From Microvirga lupini (GTDB lineage: Bacteria > Pseudomonadota > Alphaproteobacteria > Rhizobiales > Beijerinckiaceae): a DNA stretch of 45,265 bases. Location of the stretch: contig KI912007.1 of NCBI GenBank assembly GCA_000517005.1, positions 81,676 to 126,940 on the forward strand, given 5' to 3'. Below are positions 36,595 to 45,239 of the stretch, piece by piece (the stretch's first letter is position 1; the number at the start of each line of letters is the position of its first letter). The notes beneath the pieces are model-generated. The model had not been told where the DNA came from, made no database searches, and worked only from the letters and a program-made list of their open reading frames with translations. A program made the position numbers and the translations under genes.

Positions 36595-38076
36595 CTACCG
36601 GGCGAGCACTTGTGCGGCCTTCTTCGTTGTGCCGACCGCCTGCGACACTCGTCCGACCGCAGCCGATATAGCGCCGATGTTGCTGGCGATGCGCGACACG
36701 GCCAGGGATGCATCCTGCATGTTGGAGGACATTTCCTGTGTAACGGCACTCTGCTGTTCGACGGCGGTCGCCGTTCCCACCACGTGATTCCGCATGGTTT
36801 CAACGGAGTCGCGGATTTTCGTGAGCGCCTCGACAACTCCGTTCGATACGCTGCGAACGGCATCGATTTCCGTGGAGATCTGCTCGGTCGCTCTGGCTGC
36901 CTGGGATGCAAGGTTCTTCACCTCGCTCGCAACCACCGCAAACCCTCGACCTGCCTCGCCCGCCCGGGCGGATTCGATCGTCGCGTTCAGAGCCAGGAGG
37001 TTGATCTGCCCGGCGATACTTTGAATGAGGCTGATGATCCCTCCCATCGCCTCTGCCGCAGAAGTGAGTTTGCCCGTATACTCGTTCGCGCTTTCTGCCT
37101 CGGCGAAGGCGACATCGGTCGCTGAACGGGAGGACGCCATGCTCTGTGCGATTTCGCGCACCGAGGCGGCCAATTCTTCGGCGGCCGATGCCATCATCTG
37201 AACATTGCCGGAGGTTGCGGTTGCAACCTGGCTCGCGGAATTCGCTTCCAGAGTGGACTGGCCGACAGCCGCGTCGATCTCGCCGAAATTGGTCTCGATC
37301 ATGCCCCTGAGATTGACCAGCAGACTGACCTGCTGCGTCACGTCGGTTGCATATTTCACAACTTTGTAGGGACGCCCGCTCGCATCGAGGATCGGATTGT
37401 AACTCGCTTCGATCCAGATCTCCCGCCCGCCTTTGCCGATCCGCTTGTATTGAGCTGTTTGAAACTCGCCATTCTTAAGCCGGCGCCAGAACTCCAGATA
37501 GTCCGGGCTGGTCCGCATTCCCGGCTCGACGAACATGCTGTGGTGCTTTCCCTGGATTTCCGGAAGGGAATAGCCGACAGCCGCAAGGAAATTGGCGTTC
37601 GCGTCGAGAATGTTTCCGTCGAGATCGAACGAGATCACAGCCTGCGACTTTCCGATCGCCTCGACTTGACCCTTCAAGTCTGCCTGCTCCTCCATCTGTC
37701 TCGTGATGTCAGTCGCGAACTTGACGATCTTGTACGGTTTGCCATCGCGCCCGAGCAGAGGGTTGTAGCTGGCCTCAATCCAGACTTCCTTGCCGCCCTT
37801 GCCCAGGCGTTTGTAACGAGCCGCCTGATACTCCCCAGCCTTCAGTCTGCGCCAGAACTCTGCATAGGCAGCCGTTTCACGAAACGCGGGCTCGACGAAC
37901 ATGCTGTGGTGTTTGCCCTGAATGTCCGCAAGAGTGTAGCCGACCGTACGAAGAAAATTCTCATTGGCCGTTATGATCGATCCATCCAGATTAAATTCAA
38001 TAACAGCTTGAGCCTTGTTGAGAGCTGCAAGATTAGCTTCTGTTTCAAACCGTCATTGAGACAATAAACCCAGCAT
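36595..38076 (-). pseudogene. Soluble PAS-PAS methyl-accepting chemotaxis protein with an in-frame stop at codon 8
   Basis: The expected start is ATG 38076, with GGAG 7 bp upstream: M-L-G-L-L-S-Q, then TGA at 38055-38053, then [20 protein letters not shown] with no further stop. The complete protein would be about 493 residues: two PAS domains of the same type (each ending [14 protein letters not shown] and Y-K-R-GKGG), no membrane or HAMP segment, then the chemotaxis signalling domain with [20 protein letters not shown] and [18 protein letters not shown]. No ATG, GTG or TTG occurs in frame between the TGA and ATG 37902, so initiation there would cost most of the first PAS. A C-to-T change (CGA to TGA) explains the stop. 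Confidence 0.82.
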
Positions 38077-38492
38077 GGATCGACTCCGGCACTCAACACG
38101 AGACGGAAACAGCGGTAAGGTTATGAACGAGACGGAAACAGCGGTAAGGTTATGAATAACCTTCTATTTCATGGTGAAGCGGAATTCATAATAAGTTGTA
38201 AAATGCAAAACTGAGTATTTATACTTAGCAACATTCTGCACTTCTTACTTATCGCAGATGCAATATGCCATCGCCAATCTAACCTCTTGTTCTGCTGACA
38301 CAGGCTGATTGAGCAATGACCGTTGGGCTCTGCACCGCTGTTCAGAAGCCAGAGTCCACGTCTCCAGCATCGACCATTATGTGGCCGAAATTGGCATCGA
38401 TCCTTTGATCAAGTGCAGCGCGTGGAACTAAGGCTCCTGTCCTGATGTGACGCCCCTACCCTCGAATGAGGGCCGAAGCCTGGGAGGCTGAA
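38077..38492. other. Intergenic region between the chemoreceptor and PHA synthase genes
   Basis: About 415 bp, clearly more AT-rich than its surroundings between 38156 and 38290. It holds the 29-bp tandem repeat and a near-perfect palindrome CTGAGTAT-TT-ATACTTAG at 38211-38228, a candidate operator. The promoters of both divergent genes must lie here. A 31-codon open frame from ATG 38317 has no ribosome site and is not called. Confidence 0.4.
38098..38155. repeat. Perfect 29-bp tandem duplication
   Basis: The unit at 38098-38126, beginning ACGAGACGGAAACAGCGG, is repeated exactly at 38127-38155. It lies 22-79 bp upstream of the chemoreceptor start, inside its promoter or leader. Two identical copies suggest a recent slippage event; it may double a binding site or change promoter spacing. 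Confidence 0.9.
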
Positions 38493-40367
38493 ATGCCGGC
38501 TCGAACGTCCTCTATGTCCAAGGGGAGCCGCACCTCCAAGTCTCAGCCGATGACGCTGACGGCCCTAACGGCCCATTCCGCGCCAGCGAGTATTCCGGTC
38601 TCCGCGCCGCCGTCTTCGCCAGAACCTTGGGACGATGCCGCACTCCACCAACTCCGCGATGCTCTCGACCATATCACCCATGCCGGCCTTGCACGCCTCA
38701 CCGCCGGCCTATCGCCTGCGGCCATTGCCGATGCGTTCATGGACTGGGCCGTCAACCTCGCCATCTCTCCTGGAAAACAGGCGGAGCTCGCCACGAGAGG
38801 CGCGCGCAAATGGGCGCGGCTGGCGCAGTTTGCTTCCCGGTGCATGATCGATGACGGCACCGGTGAGCCATGCATTGAACCGCCCCCTCAGGACCGCCGC
38901 TTTGCGGAAAGAGAGTGGCAGCGGTGGCCGTTCAATCTCATTCAACAAAGCTTCCTGCTGCAGCAGCAATGGTGGAACAACGCCACGACCAACGTCGATG
39001 GCGTGACCAAGCAGCATCAGGCAGTCGTCGAGTTCATCACGCGTCAGATCCTTGACATGGCATCACCCTCGAATTTCATTGCGACCAATCCAGTCGTTCA
39101 GCGCCGCATCCTGGAGACGGGCGGGCAGAACCTCGTTCAGGGCTTCCGCAATTTCCTGGACGATTGGGAGCGGATCGTCCGCTCGAAGCCTCCGGCCGGC
39201 ACTGAGTCCTTTCAGCCGGGTCGCAATGTAGCCGTCACGCCCGGCAAGGTGATCTACCGCAGCACTCTTATTGAACTCATTCAATACAACCCGACGACCG
39301 GAAAGGTCCGGCCCGAGCCGATCCTGATCGTGCCGGCCTGGATCATGAAGTACTATATCCTGGATCTTTCGCCGGAAAACTCCCTGGTCCGCTATCTCAC
39401 CGACCAGGGCTTCACGGTATTCATCATCTCCTGGAAGAACCCGACCGCCGAAGACTGGGATCTCGGCCTCGACGATTACCGGAAGCTCGGCGTCATGGCG
39501 GCGCTGGACGCGGTGAATGCCGTCGCGCCGGATCGGAAGGTCCATGCGGTCGGCTACTGCCTCGGCGGAACGCTTCTCTCGATCGCGGCGGCCGCCATGG
39601 CACGCGACGGCGACAAGCGCTTGGCGACCCTGTCGCTCCTGGCCGCTCAGGCCGATTTCCGTGAAGCCGGAGAGCTCACTCTGTTCATCAACGAGAGCCA
39701 GCTTCATTTTCTCGAAGACCTGATGCGAAGCCAAGGCTATCTCGATACACGGCAGATGGCCGGCGCCTTTCAGCTTCTGCGTTCGAATGACCTGATCTGG
39801 TCGCGGCTCATCCGGCACTATCTGATGGGCGAGCGTACGCCCCTGAACGACATCATGGCTTGGAACGCTGATGCGACGCGAATGCCCTATCGCATGCATG
39901 TGGAGTACCTGCGGCAGCTCTTTCTCAACAACGATCTGGCCGAAGGACGCTTCCAGGCCGACGACCGCCCCATCGCCATCAGCGACATTCGTGTCCCGAT
40001 TTTTGCGGTCGGCACCGAGCGGGATCACGTGGCGCCGTGGCGCTCCACGTTCAAGATCCACCTGCTCGCCGATACCGACGTGACATTCCTTCTCACGACC
40101 GGCGGTCACAATGTCGGCATCGTGGCCGATCCGAGCCGGGCTGGAGGGAGCTTCCAGGTGCTGACCCGGTCCGCCACCGGCTACTACCTGGATCCCGACA
40201 CCTGGATCAAGATCGCGCCTCGTTTCGAGGGCTCATGGTGGCCGGAATGGACGCGATGGCTTGTGTCGCATTCCAGCGAGCTCACGGAGCCGCCTCCTCT
40301 GGGCGCACCGGCGCGAGGCTACCCTGCCCTGTGCGACGCACCCGGCACCTACGTGCTGCAAGCCTGA
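38493..40367 (+). CDS. phaC: Poly(3-hydroxyalkanoate) synthase, class I
   Basis: 624 residues from ATG 38493, which has GGGAGG 6 bp upstream (the frame opens at 38466). The enzyme joins hydroxyacyl-CoA units into PHA/PHB on granules. The lipase-like box is VGYCLGGTLLS with catalytic Cys356; the general base pair is Asp511 (GTERDHVAPWRS) and His539 (TTGGHNVGIV). The PhaC core is also marked by PAWIMKYYILDLSPENSLVR and FIISWKNPTAEDWDLGLDDY. The first ~50 residues are a Ser/Pro/Ala-rich extension, making it somewhat longer than typical class I enzymes. No phaAB genes are present; the phasin fusion upstream is the only related gene here. Confidence 0.95.
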   Translation: MPARTSSMSKGSRTSKSQPMTLTALTAHSAPASIPVSAPPSSPEPWDDAALHQLRDALDHITHAGLARLTAGLSPAAIADAFMDWAVNLAISPGKQAELATRGARKWARLAQFASRCMIDDGTGEPCIEPPPQDRRFAEREWQRWPFNLIQQSFLLQQQWWNNATTNVDGVTKQHQAVVEFITRQILDMASPSNFIATNPVVQRRILETGGQNLVQGFRNFLDDWERIVRSKPPAGTESFQPGRNVAVTPGKVIYRSTLIELIQYNPTTGKVRPEPILIVPAWIMKYYILDLSPENSLVRYLTDQGFTVFIISWKNPTAEDWDLGLDDYRKLGVMAALDAVNAVAPDRKVHAVGYCLGGTLLSIAAAAMARDGDKRLATLSLLAAQADFREAGELTLFINESQLHFLEDLMRSQGYLDTRQMAGAFQLLRSNDLIWSRLIRHYLMGERTPLNDIMAWNADATRMPYRMHVEYLRQLFLNNDLAEGRFQADDRPIAISDIRVPIFAVGTERDHVAPWRSTFKIHLLADTDVTFLLTTGGHNVGIVADPSRAGGSFQVLTRSATGYYLDPDTWIKIAPRFEGSWWPEWTRWLVSHSSELTEPPPLGAPARGYPALCDAPGTYVLQA

Positions 40368-40421
40368 TAGGGCTCCCGACTTCAGAGTAAAGTTCCTCTG
40401 GCGAAACACGTCCGTGAGGTT

Positions 40422-42272
40422 TTATGCCTGCATGCGCCGATAAAGGGTGCTGCGGCTGACGCCAAGCTGGCGGGCTGCGAGAGATACATTGCCCTTCGCG
40501 GCACGGAGCGCATCCTGCATGGCTGACGTCGTGATGGATTCCAGGGTCGCTGGCGCTCTCCCGCGAGGTGATGCAGCCTTCTCGGCAATCTTCACACCAC
40601 GGCGCACATCCGGCGGCAGCGCGTCGACGGTGAGCGTATCCCCCGGCTCGCAGAGCGCGAGCATCGCCCGGAGGCAGCCGACGAGCTGGCGAAAATTGCC
40701 CGGCCATTCGTAACTGACTAATTGTTCGCGGCACTCCGACGTCAGGGCAACCCGCTGAGCCTTTGCCCCAAGGGAATCCCATAGCTCATCAACAAGCTGC
40801 GCGCGGTCCAAGCGGTGGCGGAGCGGCGGCAGCTCGATCGTATATTGCGCGATGCGGAAATAGAGATCCGAGCGGAACGTGCCCGCCTCGACGAGATCCC
40901 ACAGGTTCCGGTTCGTGGCACAGACCAGCATGAAGTCGACAGGAACCGCCCTCCCGCCACCGAGCGGAACGACTTCTCGCTCCTGCAAGGCGCGCAGGAG
41001 CTTCGTCTGCAGGGTGAGCGGCATGTCGCCGATCTCGTCCAAGAACAGAACGCCGCCATCGGCCTCCCGAAGATATCCCTTCGTTCCCCCGGGTCGCGCT
41101 CCCGTGAATGCGCCGGCCTGATAGCCGAACAGCTCGGCCTCCATCAGCGTCTCGGGCAGAGCCGCACAATTGACCGCGATCAACGGCTTGCCGGAGCGCA
41201 GGCTCCGGGCATGGACGGCACGGGCAAAGACTTCCTTTCCGGTTCCCGTCTCGCCGCGAATGAGAACCGGCACCGCGGCATCGAGCAGCCGGACGGCACG
41301 CGCGATCGCTTTGACTGTCTCAAGGTCGAAGATCGGTTTCGGCGCCGCCGCTGCAATTGATCCCGCAGCACGCCGGATCGGTGCGGGAGCTTTCCTGAAG
41401 CCATCAAGGCGTCCCACAAACGTCGCGCCGTTGTCCCGCTTCAGGCGGCCGCTATCTGCCAGGGTGGCAAGCCGGTCGCGGAACAGATCCGCCCGCGAGG
41501 CCTTGCCGATCGCATCGAACCGGCGTCCGATGAGCGCAAGGCCGTAACGGTTGGCCGCTTTGAGAAGCCCATCCTCGAAGACCAGGATTCCTTCCCGTGC
41601 GGTCCCGAGCATGGCGGGATCCACATGAAGCCGCACCACGTCCGCGCCGCCGAAATCCTGCTCGAAGAGCCGATGCTCGATCTGTTCGGCCGCCAGCTTC
41701 ACGAGGCCGAGCGCATGCGCATGATGGGTCTCCGCCGGCCCCGACAGGTCCAGGACGCCCAGCACATTTCCCTGCGGGCTCATGATCGGGATGGCGGAGC
41801 AGCTCAGGATCCGGTTGCATTCGAGATAATGCTCTGCACCACGCACCTCGATGGGACAGCCCTCGGCAAGGGACGTTCCAATTGCATTCGTTCCCACGAC
41901 TTGCTCGCTCCAGGGAACGCCCGGACGCAGGGCGACCCGAGCCGCCCGCTCGGCGAAGTCGAGACTCCCGATGGTGTCGAGCACAAGGCCTGAAACATTG
42001 GTGAGGATGACGATACTGTCGGTGGCTTGAGCATCCGCATAGAGCGCCTCGACCTCCGGGCGGCAGAGGCGTTTGAAAACCTCCGCTTCCTCAGCCGTGC
42101 GGGCGAATTCGTAAGCCGTCAGGGGCTCCGGAAGCGAGTTGGCCCTGCCCTCCAGGCCGAGAGCCTGGCAACGGGTCCAAGACCGGAGAATAGATTGCGG
42201 AATCAGACCGCCTGGAACGGTCTGCTGTGAAAAGAAATATTGGCGGGCATGCTGGATTGGATCTGGCGACAA
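40422..42272 (-). CDS. Sigma-54-dependent activator, AcoR type
   Basis: 616 residues from TTG 42272, with a GGGAGG site 6 bp upstream; the open frame reaching 42518 would cover the divergent promoter and is rejected. The N-terminal sensor is GAF-like ([18 protein letters not shown], then [20 protein letters not shown] and [20 protein letters not shown]), then an AAA+ domain with [16 protein letters not shown] (K346), the sigma-54 contact loop GAFTGA and the [11 protein letters not shown]alker B, and a Fis-type helix-turn-helix [18 protein letters not shown] at the very end. AcoR-like proteins switch on aldehyde/alcohol or acetoin catabolism. It is divergent from an aldehyde dehydrogenase with a clear sigma-54 promoter, so that gene is the likely target. 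Confidence 0.93.
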   Translation of the reverse strand: MSPDPIQHARQYFFSQQTVPGGLIPQSILRSWTRCQALGLEGRANSLPEPLTAYEFARTAEEAEVFKRLCRPEVEALYADAQATDSIVILTNVSGLVLDTIGSLDFAERAARVALRPGVPWSEQVVGTNAIGTSLAEGCPIEVRGAEHYLECNRILSCSAIPIMSPQGNVLGVLDLSGPAETHHAHALGLVKLAAEQIEHRLFEQDFGGADVVRLHVDPAMLGTAREGILVFEDGLLKAANRYGLALIGRRFDAIGKASRADLFRDRLATLADSGRLKRDNGATFVGRLDGFRKAPAPIRRAAGSIAAAAPKPIFDLETVKAIARAVRLLDAAVPVLIRGETGTGKEVFARAVHARSLRSGKPLIAVNCAALPETLMEAELFGYQAGAFTGARPGGTKGYLREADGGVLFLDEIGDMPLTLQTKLLRALQEREVVPLGGGRAVPVDFMLVCATNRNLWDLVEAGTFRSDLYFRIAQYTIELPPLRHRLDRAQLVDELWDSLGAKAQRVALTSECREQLVSYEWPGNFRQLVGCLRAMLALCEPGDTLTVDALPPDVRRGVKIAEKAASPRGRAPATLESITTSAMQDALRAAKGNVSLAARQLGVSRSTLYRRMQA

Positions 42273-42291
42273 TGGCGTCCTCCCATCCCGG

Positions 42292-42317
42292 TGTCGCAAA
42301 TTGCAACAGGTGTTGCA
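42292..42317. promoter_or_regulatory. Putative upstream activating sequence, overlapping palindromes
   Basis: TGTCGCAA-A-TTGCAACA (42292-42308, one mismatch) overlaps the perfect TGCAACA-GG-TGTTGCA (42302-42317). A further half site GCGACA lies at 42333-42338. They lie 150-180 bp upstream of the -24/-12 promoter, the usual enhancer distance, and 20 bp upstream of the activator's own start, so autoregulation is possible. Binding by the AcoR-type protein is inferred. Confidence 0.55.
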
Positions 42318-42469
42318 GATGCGTTTCTTTCCGCGACAGACTCGATGATAGGCGAAGCCAAGGCAAAAAGAAGTCATCGGAGAACAAGAAGCCTTGCGAC
42401 GGCTCGTCTTGTTCTTTCTCAAAGGCTTACCGCGGTGCAAAAGCAAAGCCCCTTCGCATGGCGGCATTC

Positions 42470-42485
42470 TGGCACGGAAATTGCT
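42470..42485 (+). promoter_or_regulatory. Sigma-54 (-24/-12) promoter of the aldehyde dehydrogenase gene
   Basis: TGGCAC-GGAAA-TTGCT matches the sigma-54 consensus TGGCAC-N5-TTGCW at every position. It ends 32 bp before the ATG at 42518, leaving room for a transcription start near 42497 and the GGGAGGAAA ribosome site. The divergent neighbour encodes a sigma-54 activator, which agrees with this call. Confidence 0.88.
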
Positions 42486-42517
42486 CAACCCGATATGTTC
42501 ATCCAGGGAGGAAATCA

Positions 42518-44035
42518 ATGAACAAGCCGGAATTTTTGAGCATCTCGAACGCGCCGTTCAAGAATCGTTACGGCAACTTCATCGGCGGGCAGTGGGTCGA
42601 GCCGGTCAATGGCCGCTATTTCGAAAACACCTCGCCCATCACCGGCAAGATCGTCTGCGAGGTGGCCCGCTCCGACAAGGACGATATCGAGAAAGCCCTT
42701 GATGCGGCGCATGACGCCAAAGACGCCTGGGGCAAGACTGCTCCGGCCGAGCGATCCCGCATCCTCAACGAGATCGCGAACCGGATGGAGGCGAACCTCG
42801 ACACCCTCGCCCTGGCGGAGACCTGGGACAACGGCAAACCGATCCGCGAGACGACCGCCGCCGATATCCCGCTCGCCATCGACCATTTCCGGTATTTCGC
42901 TGCCTGCATCAGGGCTCAGGAAGGCTCCGTCGCGGAGATCGACCATGATACGGTCGCCTACCATTTCCATGAACCGCTCGGCGTCGTGGGGCAGATCATT
43001 CCCTGGAACTTCCCGATCCTGATGGCCGCGTGGAAGCTGGCGCCTGCTCTCGCCGCCGGCAATTGCGTCGTCATCAAGCCCGCCGAGCAGACACCCGCCT
43101 CGATTCTGGTCTGGGCCGAGCTGGTCGGGGATCTGCTGCCGCCCGGCGTCCTCAACATCGTCAATGGCTATGGCCTCGAGGCCGGCAAGCCGCTCGCCTC
43201 CAGCTCGCGCATCGCCAAGATCGCATTCACGGGTGAGACCACCACCGGCCGCCTGATCATGCAATATGCGAGCCAGAACCTGATTCCGGTGACGCTCGAG
43301 CTCGGCGGCAAGTCGCCCAACATCTTCTTCAGCGACGTGACTGCCGAAGATGACGATTATCTGGACAAGGCCATCGAGGGCTTCGTGATGTTCGCCCTGA
43401 ACCAGGGCGAAGTCTGCACCTGCCCGAGCCGCGCATTGATTCAGGAATCGATCTACGACCGGTTCATGGAGAAAGCCCTCAAGCGCGTTGAAGCGATCAA
43501 GCAGGGAAGCCCGCTCGATCCGACGACGATGATCGGTGCTCAGGCCTCCAGCGAGCAGTTGGAAAAGATCCTCAGCTATATCGACATCGGCAAGCAGGAG
43601 GGTGCCGAGATGCTCACGGGCGGCGAGCGCAACAATCTGCCGGGCGAACTGGCCGGCGGCTATTATGTGAAGCCCACCGTGTTCCGTGGCCACAACCGGA
43701 TGCGCATCTTCGAGGAGGAGATCTTCGGGCCTGTCGTCTCCGTCACGACCTTCAAGGACGAGGACGACGCCCTGGCTATCGCCAATGACACTCTCTATGG
43801 CCTCGGCGCCGGGGTCTGGACCCGCCACGGCAATCGCGCCTATCGCTTCGGCCGCGCGATCCAGGCGGGCCGCGTCTGGACGAACTGCTACCATGCCTAT
43901 CCGGCCCATGCCGCCTTCGGTGGCTACAAGCAGTCAGGCATCGGTCGCGAGACGCATAAGATGATGCTCGACCATTACCAGCAGACCAAGAACCTGCTGG
44001 TGAGCTACAGCAGCAAGGCCCTGGGCTTCTTCTGA
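42518..44035 (+). CDS. NAD(P)+-dependent aldehyde dehydrogenase (AcoD/ExaC type)
   Basis: 505 residues from ATG 42518 (GGGAGGAAA upstream). It oxidises an aldehyde, probably acetaldehyde or a related short aldehyde, to the acid. Features are [20 protein letters not shown], the nucleotide loop [12 protein letters not shown], the base Glu261 in [14 protein letters not shown], the nucleophile Cys300 in [14 protein letters not shown], and [20 protein letters not shown]. The GEVCTCPSR wording and the length are those of AcoD/ExaC/AldA enzymes. It is preceded by a perfect sigma-54 promoter and followed by a DUF779 gene, a recurrent partner of this enzyme. Confidence 0.95.
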   Translation: MNKPEFLSISNAPFKNRYGNFIGGQWVEPVNGRYFENTSPITGKIVCEVARSDKDDIEKALDAAHDAKDAWGKTAPAERSRILNEIANRMEANLDTLALAETWDNGKPIRETTAADIPLAIDHFRYFAACIRAQEGSVAEIDHDTVAYHFHEPLGVVGQIIPWNFPILMAAWKLAPALAAGNCVVIKPAEQTPASILVWAELVGDLLPPGVLNIVNGYGLEAGKPLASSSRIAKIAFTGETTTGRLIMQYASQNLIPVTLELGGKSPNIFFSDVTAEDDDYLDKAIEGFVMFALNQGEVCTCPSRALIQESIYDRFMEKALKRVEAIKQGSPLDPTTMIGAQASSEQLEKILSYIDIGKQEGAEMLTGGERNNLPGELAGGYYVKPTVFRGHNRMRIFEEEIFGPVVSVTTFKDEDDALAIANDTLYGLGAGVWTRHGNRAYRFGRAIQAGRVWTNCYHAYPAHAAFGGYKQSGIGRETHKMMLDHYQQTKNLLVSYSSKALGFF

Positions 44036-44046
44036 TAGCGCTAATG

Positions 44047-44076
44047 GACCGGAGCGCAGCGGATCGCGCTCCGGTC
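44047..44076 (+). repeat. Stable hairpin between the aldehyde dehydrogenase and DUF779 genes
   Basis: GACCGGAGCGC (44047-44057) and GCGCTCCGGTC (44066-44076) pair perfectly over 11 bp around an 8-base loop, 11 bp after the dehydrogenase stop. TCTTCGTTC follows, only weakly T-rich. It could partly terminate transcription or protect the mRNA 3' end so that the two genes are expressed unequally. Confidence 0.55.
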
Positions 44077-44097
44077 TTCGTTCACGGGAGACATCAC

Positions 44098-44478
44098 ATG
44101 AATGGCGATATCCTGCGCGTGACGGCGACGCCCGCGGCGCTCGATCTGATCGCAACCCTGCAGAGCGAGTATGGCCCGGTTCTGTTCCACCAGTCCGGCG
44201 GCTGCTGCGATGGATCGTCCCCCATGTGCTATCCGAAAGGAGACTACATCGTCGGAGACGAGGACGTGCGCTTGGGCATCATCGGCGGGGCGCCGTTCTA
44301 CATGAGCCCCTCGTAATACGAACACTGGAAGCACACGCAGCTGATCATCGACGTGGTTCCAGGCAAAGGCGGCATGTTCTCCCTCGAGAACGGTCGCGGC
44401 GTTCGCTTCCTGACCCGGTCGCGCCTGTTCACGAACGAAGAGGCGGCAGCCCTCAATCTGACGGGATCGTCGGCCTGA
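44098..44478 (+). pseudogene. DUF779 protein gene interrupted by an in-frame TAA
   Basis: ATG 44098 (GGGAG 7 bp upstream) opens a DUF779 protein: MNGDILRVTATPAALDLIAT, then a cysteine-rich FHQSGGCCDGSSPMCYP. After GGAPFYMSPS a TAA occurs at 44314-44316. The same frame then continues without fault (YEHWKHTQLIIDVVPGKGGM, then FSLENGRGVRFLTRSRLF) to TGA 44476. Family members usually have Q where the stop lies, so CAA to TAA, one C-to-T change, explains it. DUF779 proteins recur next to AcoD/ExaC aldehyde dehydrogenases, and the Cys motif suggests metal binding. The first 72 residues alone would lack half the domain. Confidence 0.85.
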
Positions 44479-44498
44479 ACGCCAGTTTTCTTGAAAGA

Positions 44499-44575
44499 TG
44501 GCGACTCCGGTAGGGCTCGAACCTACGACCTGCCGCTTAGAAGGCGGCTGCTCTATCCAGCTGAGCTACGGAGCC
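44499..44575 (-). tRNA. tRNA-Arg, anticodon UCU
   Basis: The reverse strand folds into a full cloverleaf of 77 nt: acceptor GGCTCCG paired with CGGAGTC (one G-U), D-arm GCTCAGCTGGATAGAGC, anticodon loop CTTCTAA with TCT, T-arm GTAGG-TTCGAGC-CCTAC, discriminator G and an encoded CCA. It reads AGA/AGG codons. It lies 20 bp upstream of the complex I subunit gene's stop, on the same strand. Confidence 0.97.
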
Positions 44576-44595
44576 ATCCTGCCGAGGACCTTGGC

Positions 44596-44901
44596 CTAGT
44601 GGGTCCAGGGACCGACGCGGTTGAACTTGAAATTGTCGGAGTAGGAAATCGTCCGCCGCTTGACCTCGTGCGGCTCCTCGACCCGGTAGGCGATGCCCTC
44701 GCGCTCGGCATAGGCGATGGCCTCTTCCTTCGTGTCGAACCAGAGGCGGAGCTGCTGGCGCATGTCGCCCGAGCTCGTCCATCCCATCAGAGGCTCGATC
44801 TCACGCGGCTTGTCCTGCTCGAAAACGAGAAGCCATTGCTTGGTCCGGGCCAATCCGGACTGCATTGCGGACTTGGCGGGCTTGTAGATCCGTGCAGGCA
44901 T
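44596..44901 (-). CDS. NADH dehydrogenase (complex I) accessory subunit, NDUFS4-like
   Basis: 101 residues from ATG 44901 (MPARIYKPAKSAMQSGLART); the frame open to 44982 runs into the tRNA-Pro gene and is not used. The ETC complex I subunit pattern is clear: KQWLLVFEQDKPREIEPLMG, then WTSSGDMRQQLRLWFDTKEE and AIAYAEREGIAY, ending YSDNFKFNRVGPWTH. In mitochondria the homologue NDUFS4 (18 kDa) stabilises the N module; alphaproteobacteria carry it as a supernumerary subunit away from the nuo operon. It sits between two tRNA genes on the same strand. Confidence 0.95.
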   Translation of the reverse strand: MPARIYKPAKSAMQSGLARTKQWLLVFEQDKPREIEPLMGWTSSGDMRQQLRLWFDTKEEAIAYAEREGIAYRVEEPHEVKRRTISYSDNFKFNRVGPWTH

Positions 44902-44938
44902 TGGTTTTGGACTCTCTCCAAGACTCATCCGGCGAAGA

Positions 44939-45015
44939 TGGTCGGGGCGGCAGGATTTGAACCCGCGACCCTCTGCTCCCAAAGCAGATGCGCTACCAGA
45001 CTGCGCTACACCCCG
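44939..45015 (-). tRNA. tRNA-Pro, anticodon UGG
   Basis: The reverse strand gives a 77-nt cloverleaf: acceptor CGGGGTG with CGCCCCG, D-arm GCGCAGTCTGGTAGCGC, anticodon loop TTTGGGA with TGG, T-arm CGGG-TTCAAAT-CCTG, discriminator A and an encoded CCA. It reads CCN (mainly CCA/CCG) codons. Confidence 0.97.
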
Positions 45016-45200
45016 TTATCCTCAACAGCTTGGTTTCTCTATCGATTTGAGAACACCTCCGCAAGCCCTCGGTTTCGCCGGCCGGAGCGAAAAGGAGCCT
45101 GTGGGACCATCGTGGGGCCGAAAAGGCCTTCCGGATGCTCCTGTCCTGTTTCCAGGCGACGGATGGATAAATGGCTTAATTTCTAAGGTCATAACGGAAA

Positions 45201-45224
45201 AAGGCCGCTGCGAGCAGCGGCCTT
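45201..45224 (-). terminator. Rho-independent terminator of a gene beyond the right edge
   Basis: AAGGCCGCTG-CGAG-CAGCGGCCTT is a perfect hairpin with 10-bp arms. On the reverse strand it is followed by a T-run (TTTTTCCG), so it ends leftward transcription from the gene whose 3' end lies at the window edge. Confidence 0.85.
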
Positions 45225-45239
45225 CGCCGGGTTGTCGCG

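Noticed and set aside
36581-36596. Inverted repeat AGAAGC-GCTA-GCTTCT between convergent genes
   Set aside because: Only 6-bp arms, no T-run, and it overlaps the chemoreceptor stop codon; too weak to call a terminator.
38317-38412. 31-codon open frame from ATG 38317 before phaC
   Set aside because: No ribosome site, no recognisable sequence, and it lies in a promoter region.
44499-45015. tRNA genes as integration sites of a mobile element
   Set aside because: No integrase, direct repeat of a tRNA 3' end or atypical gene block is adjacent; the neighbours are core genes.
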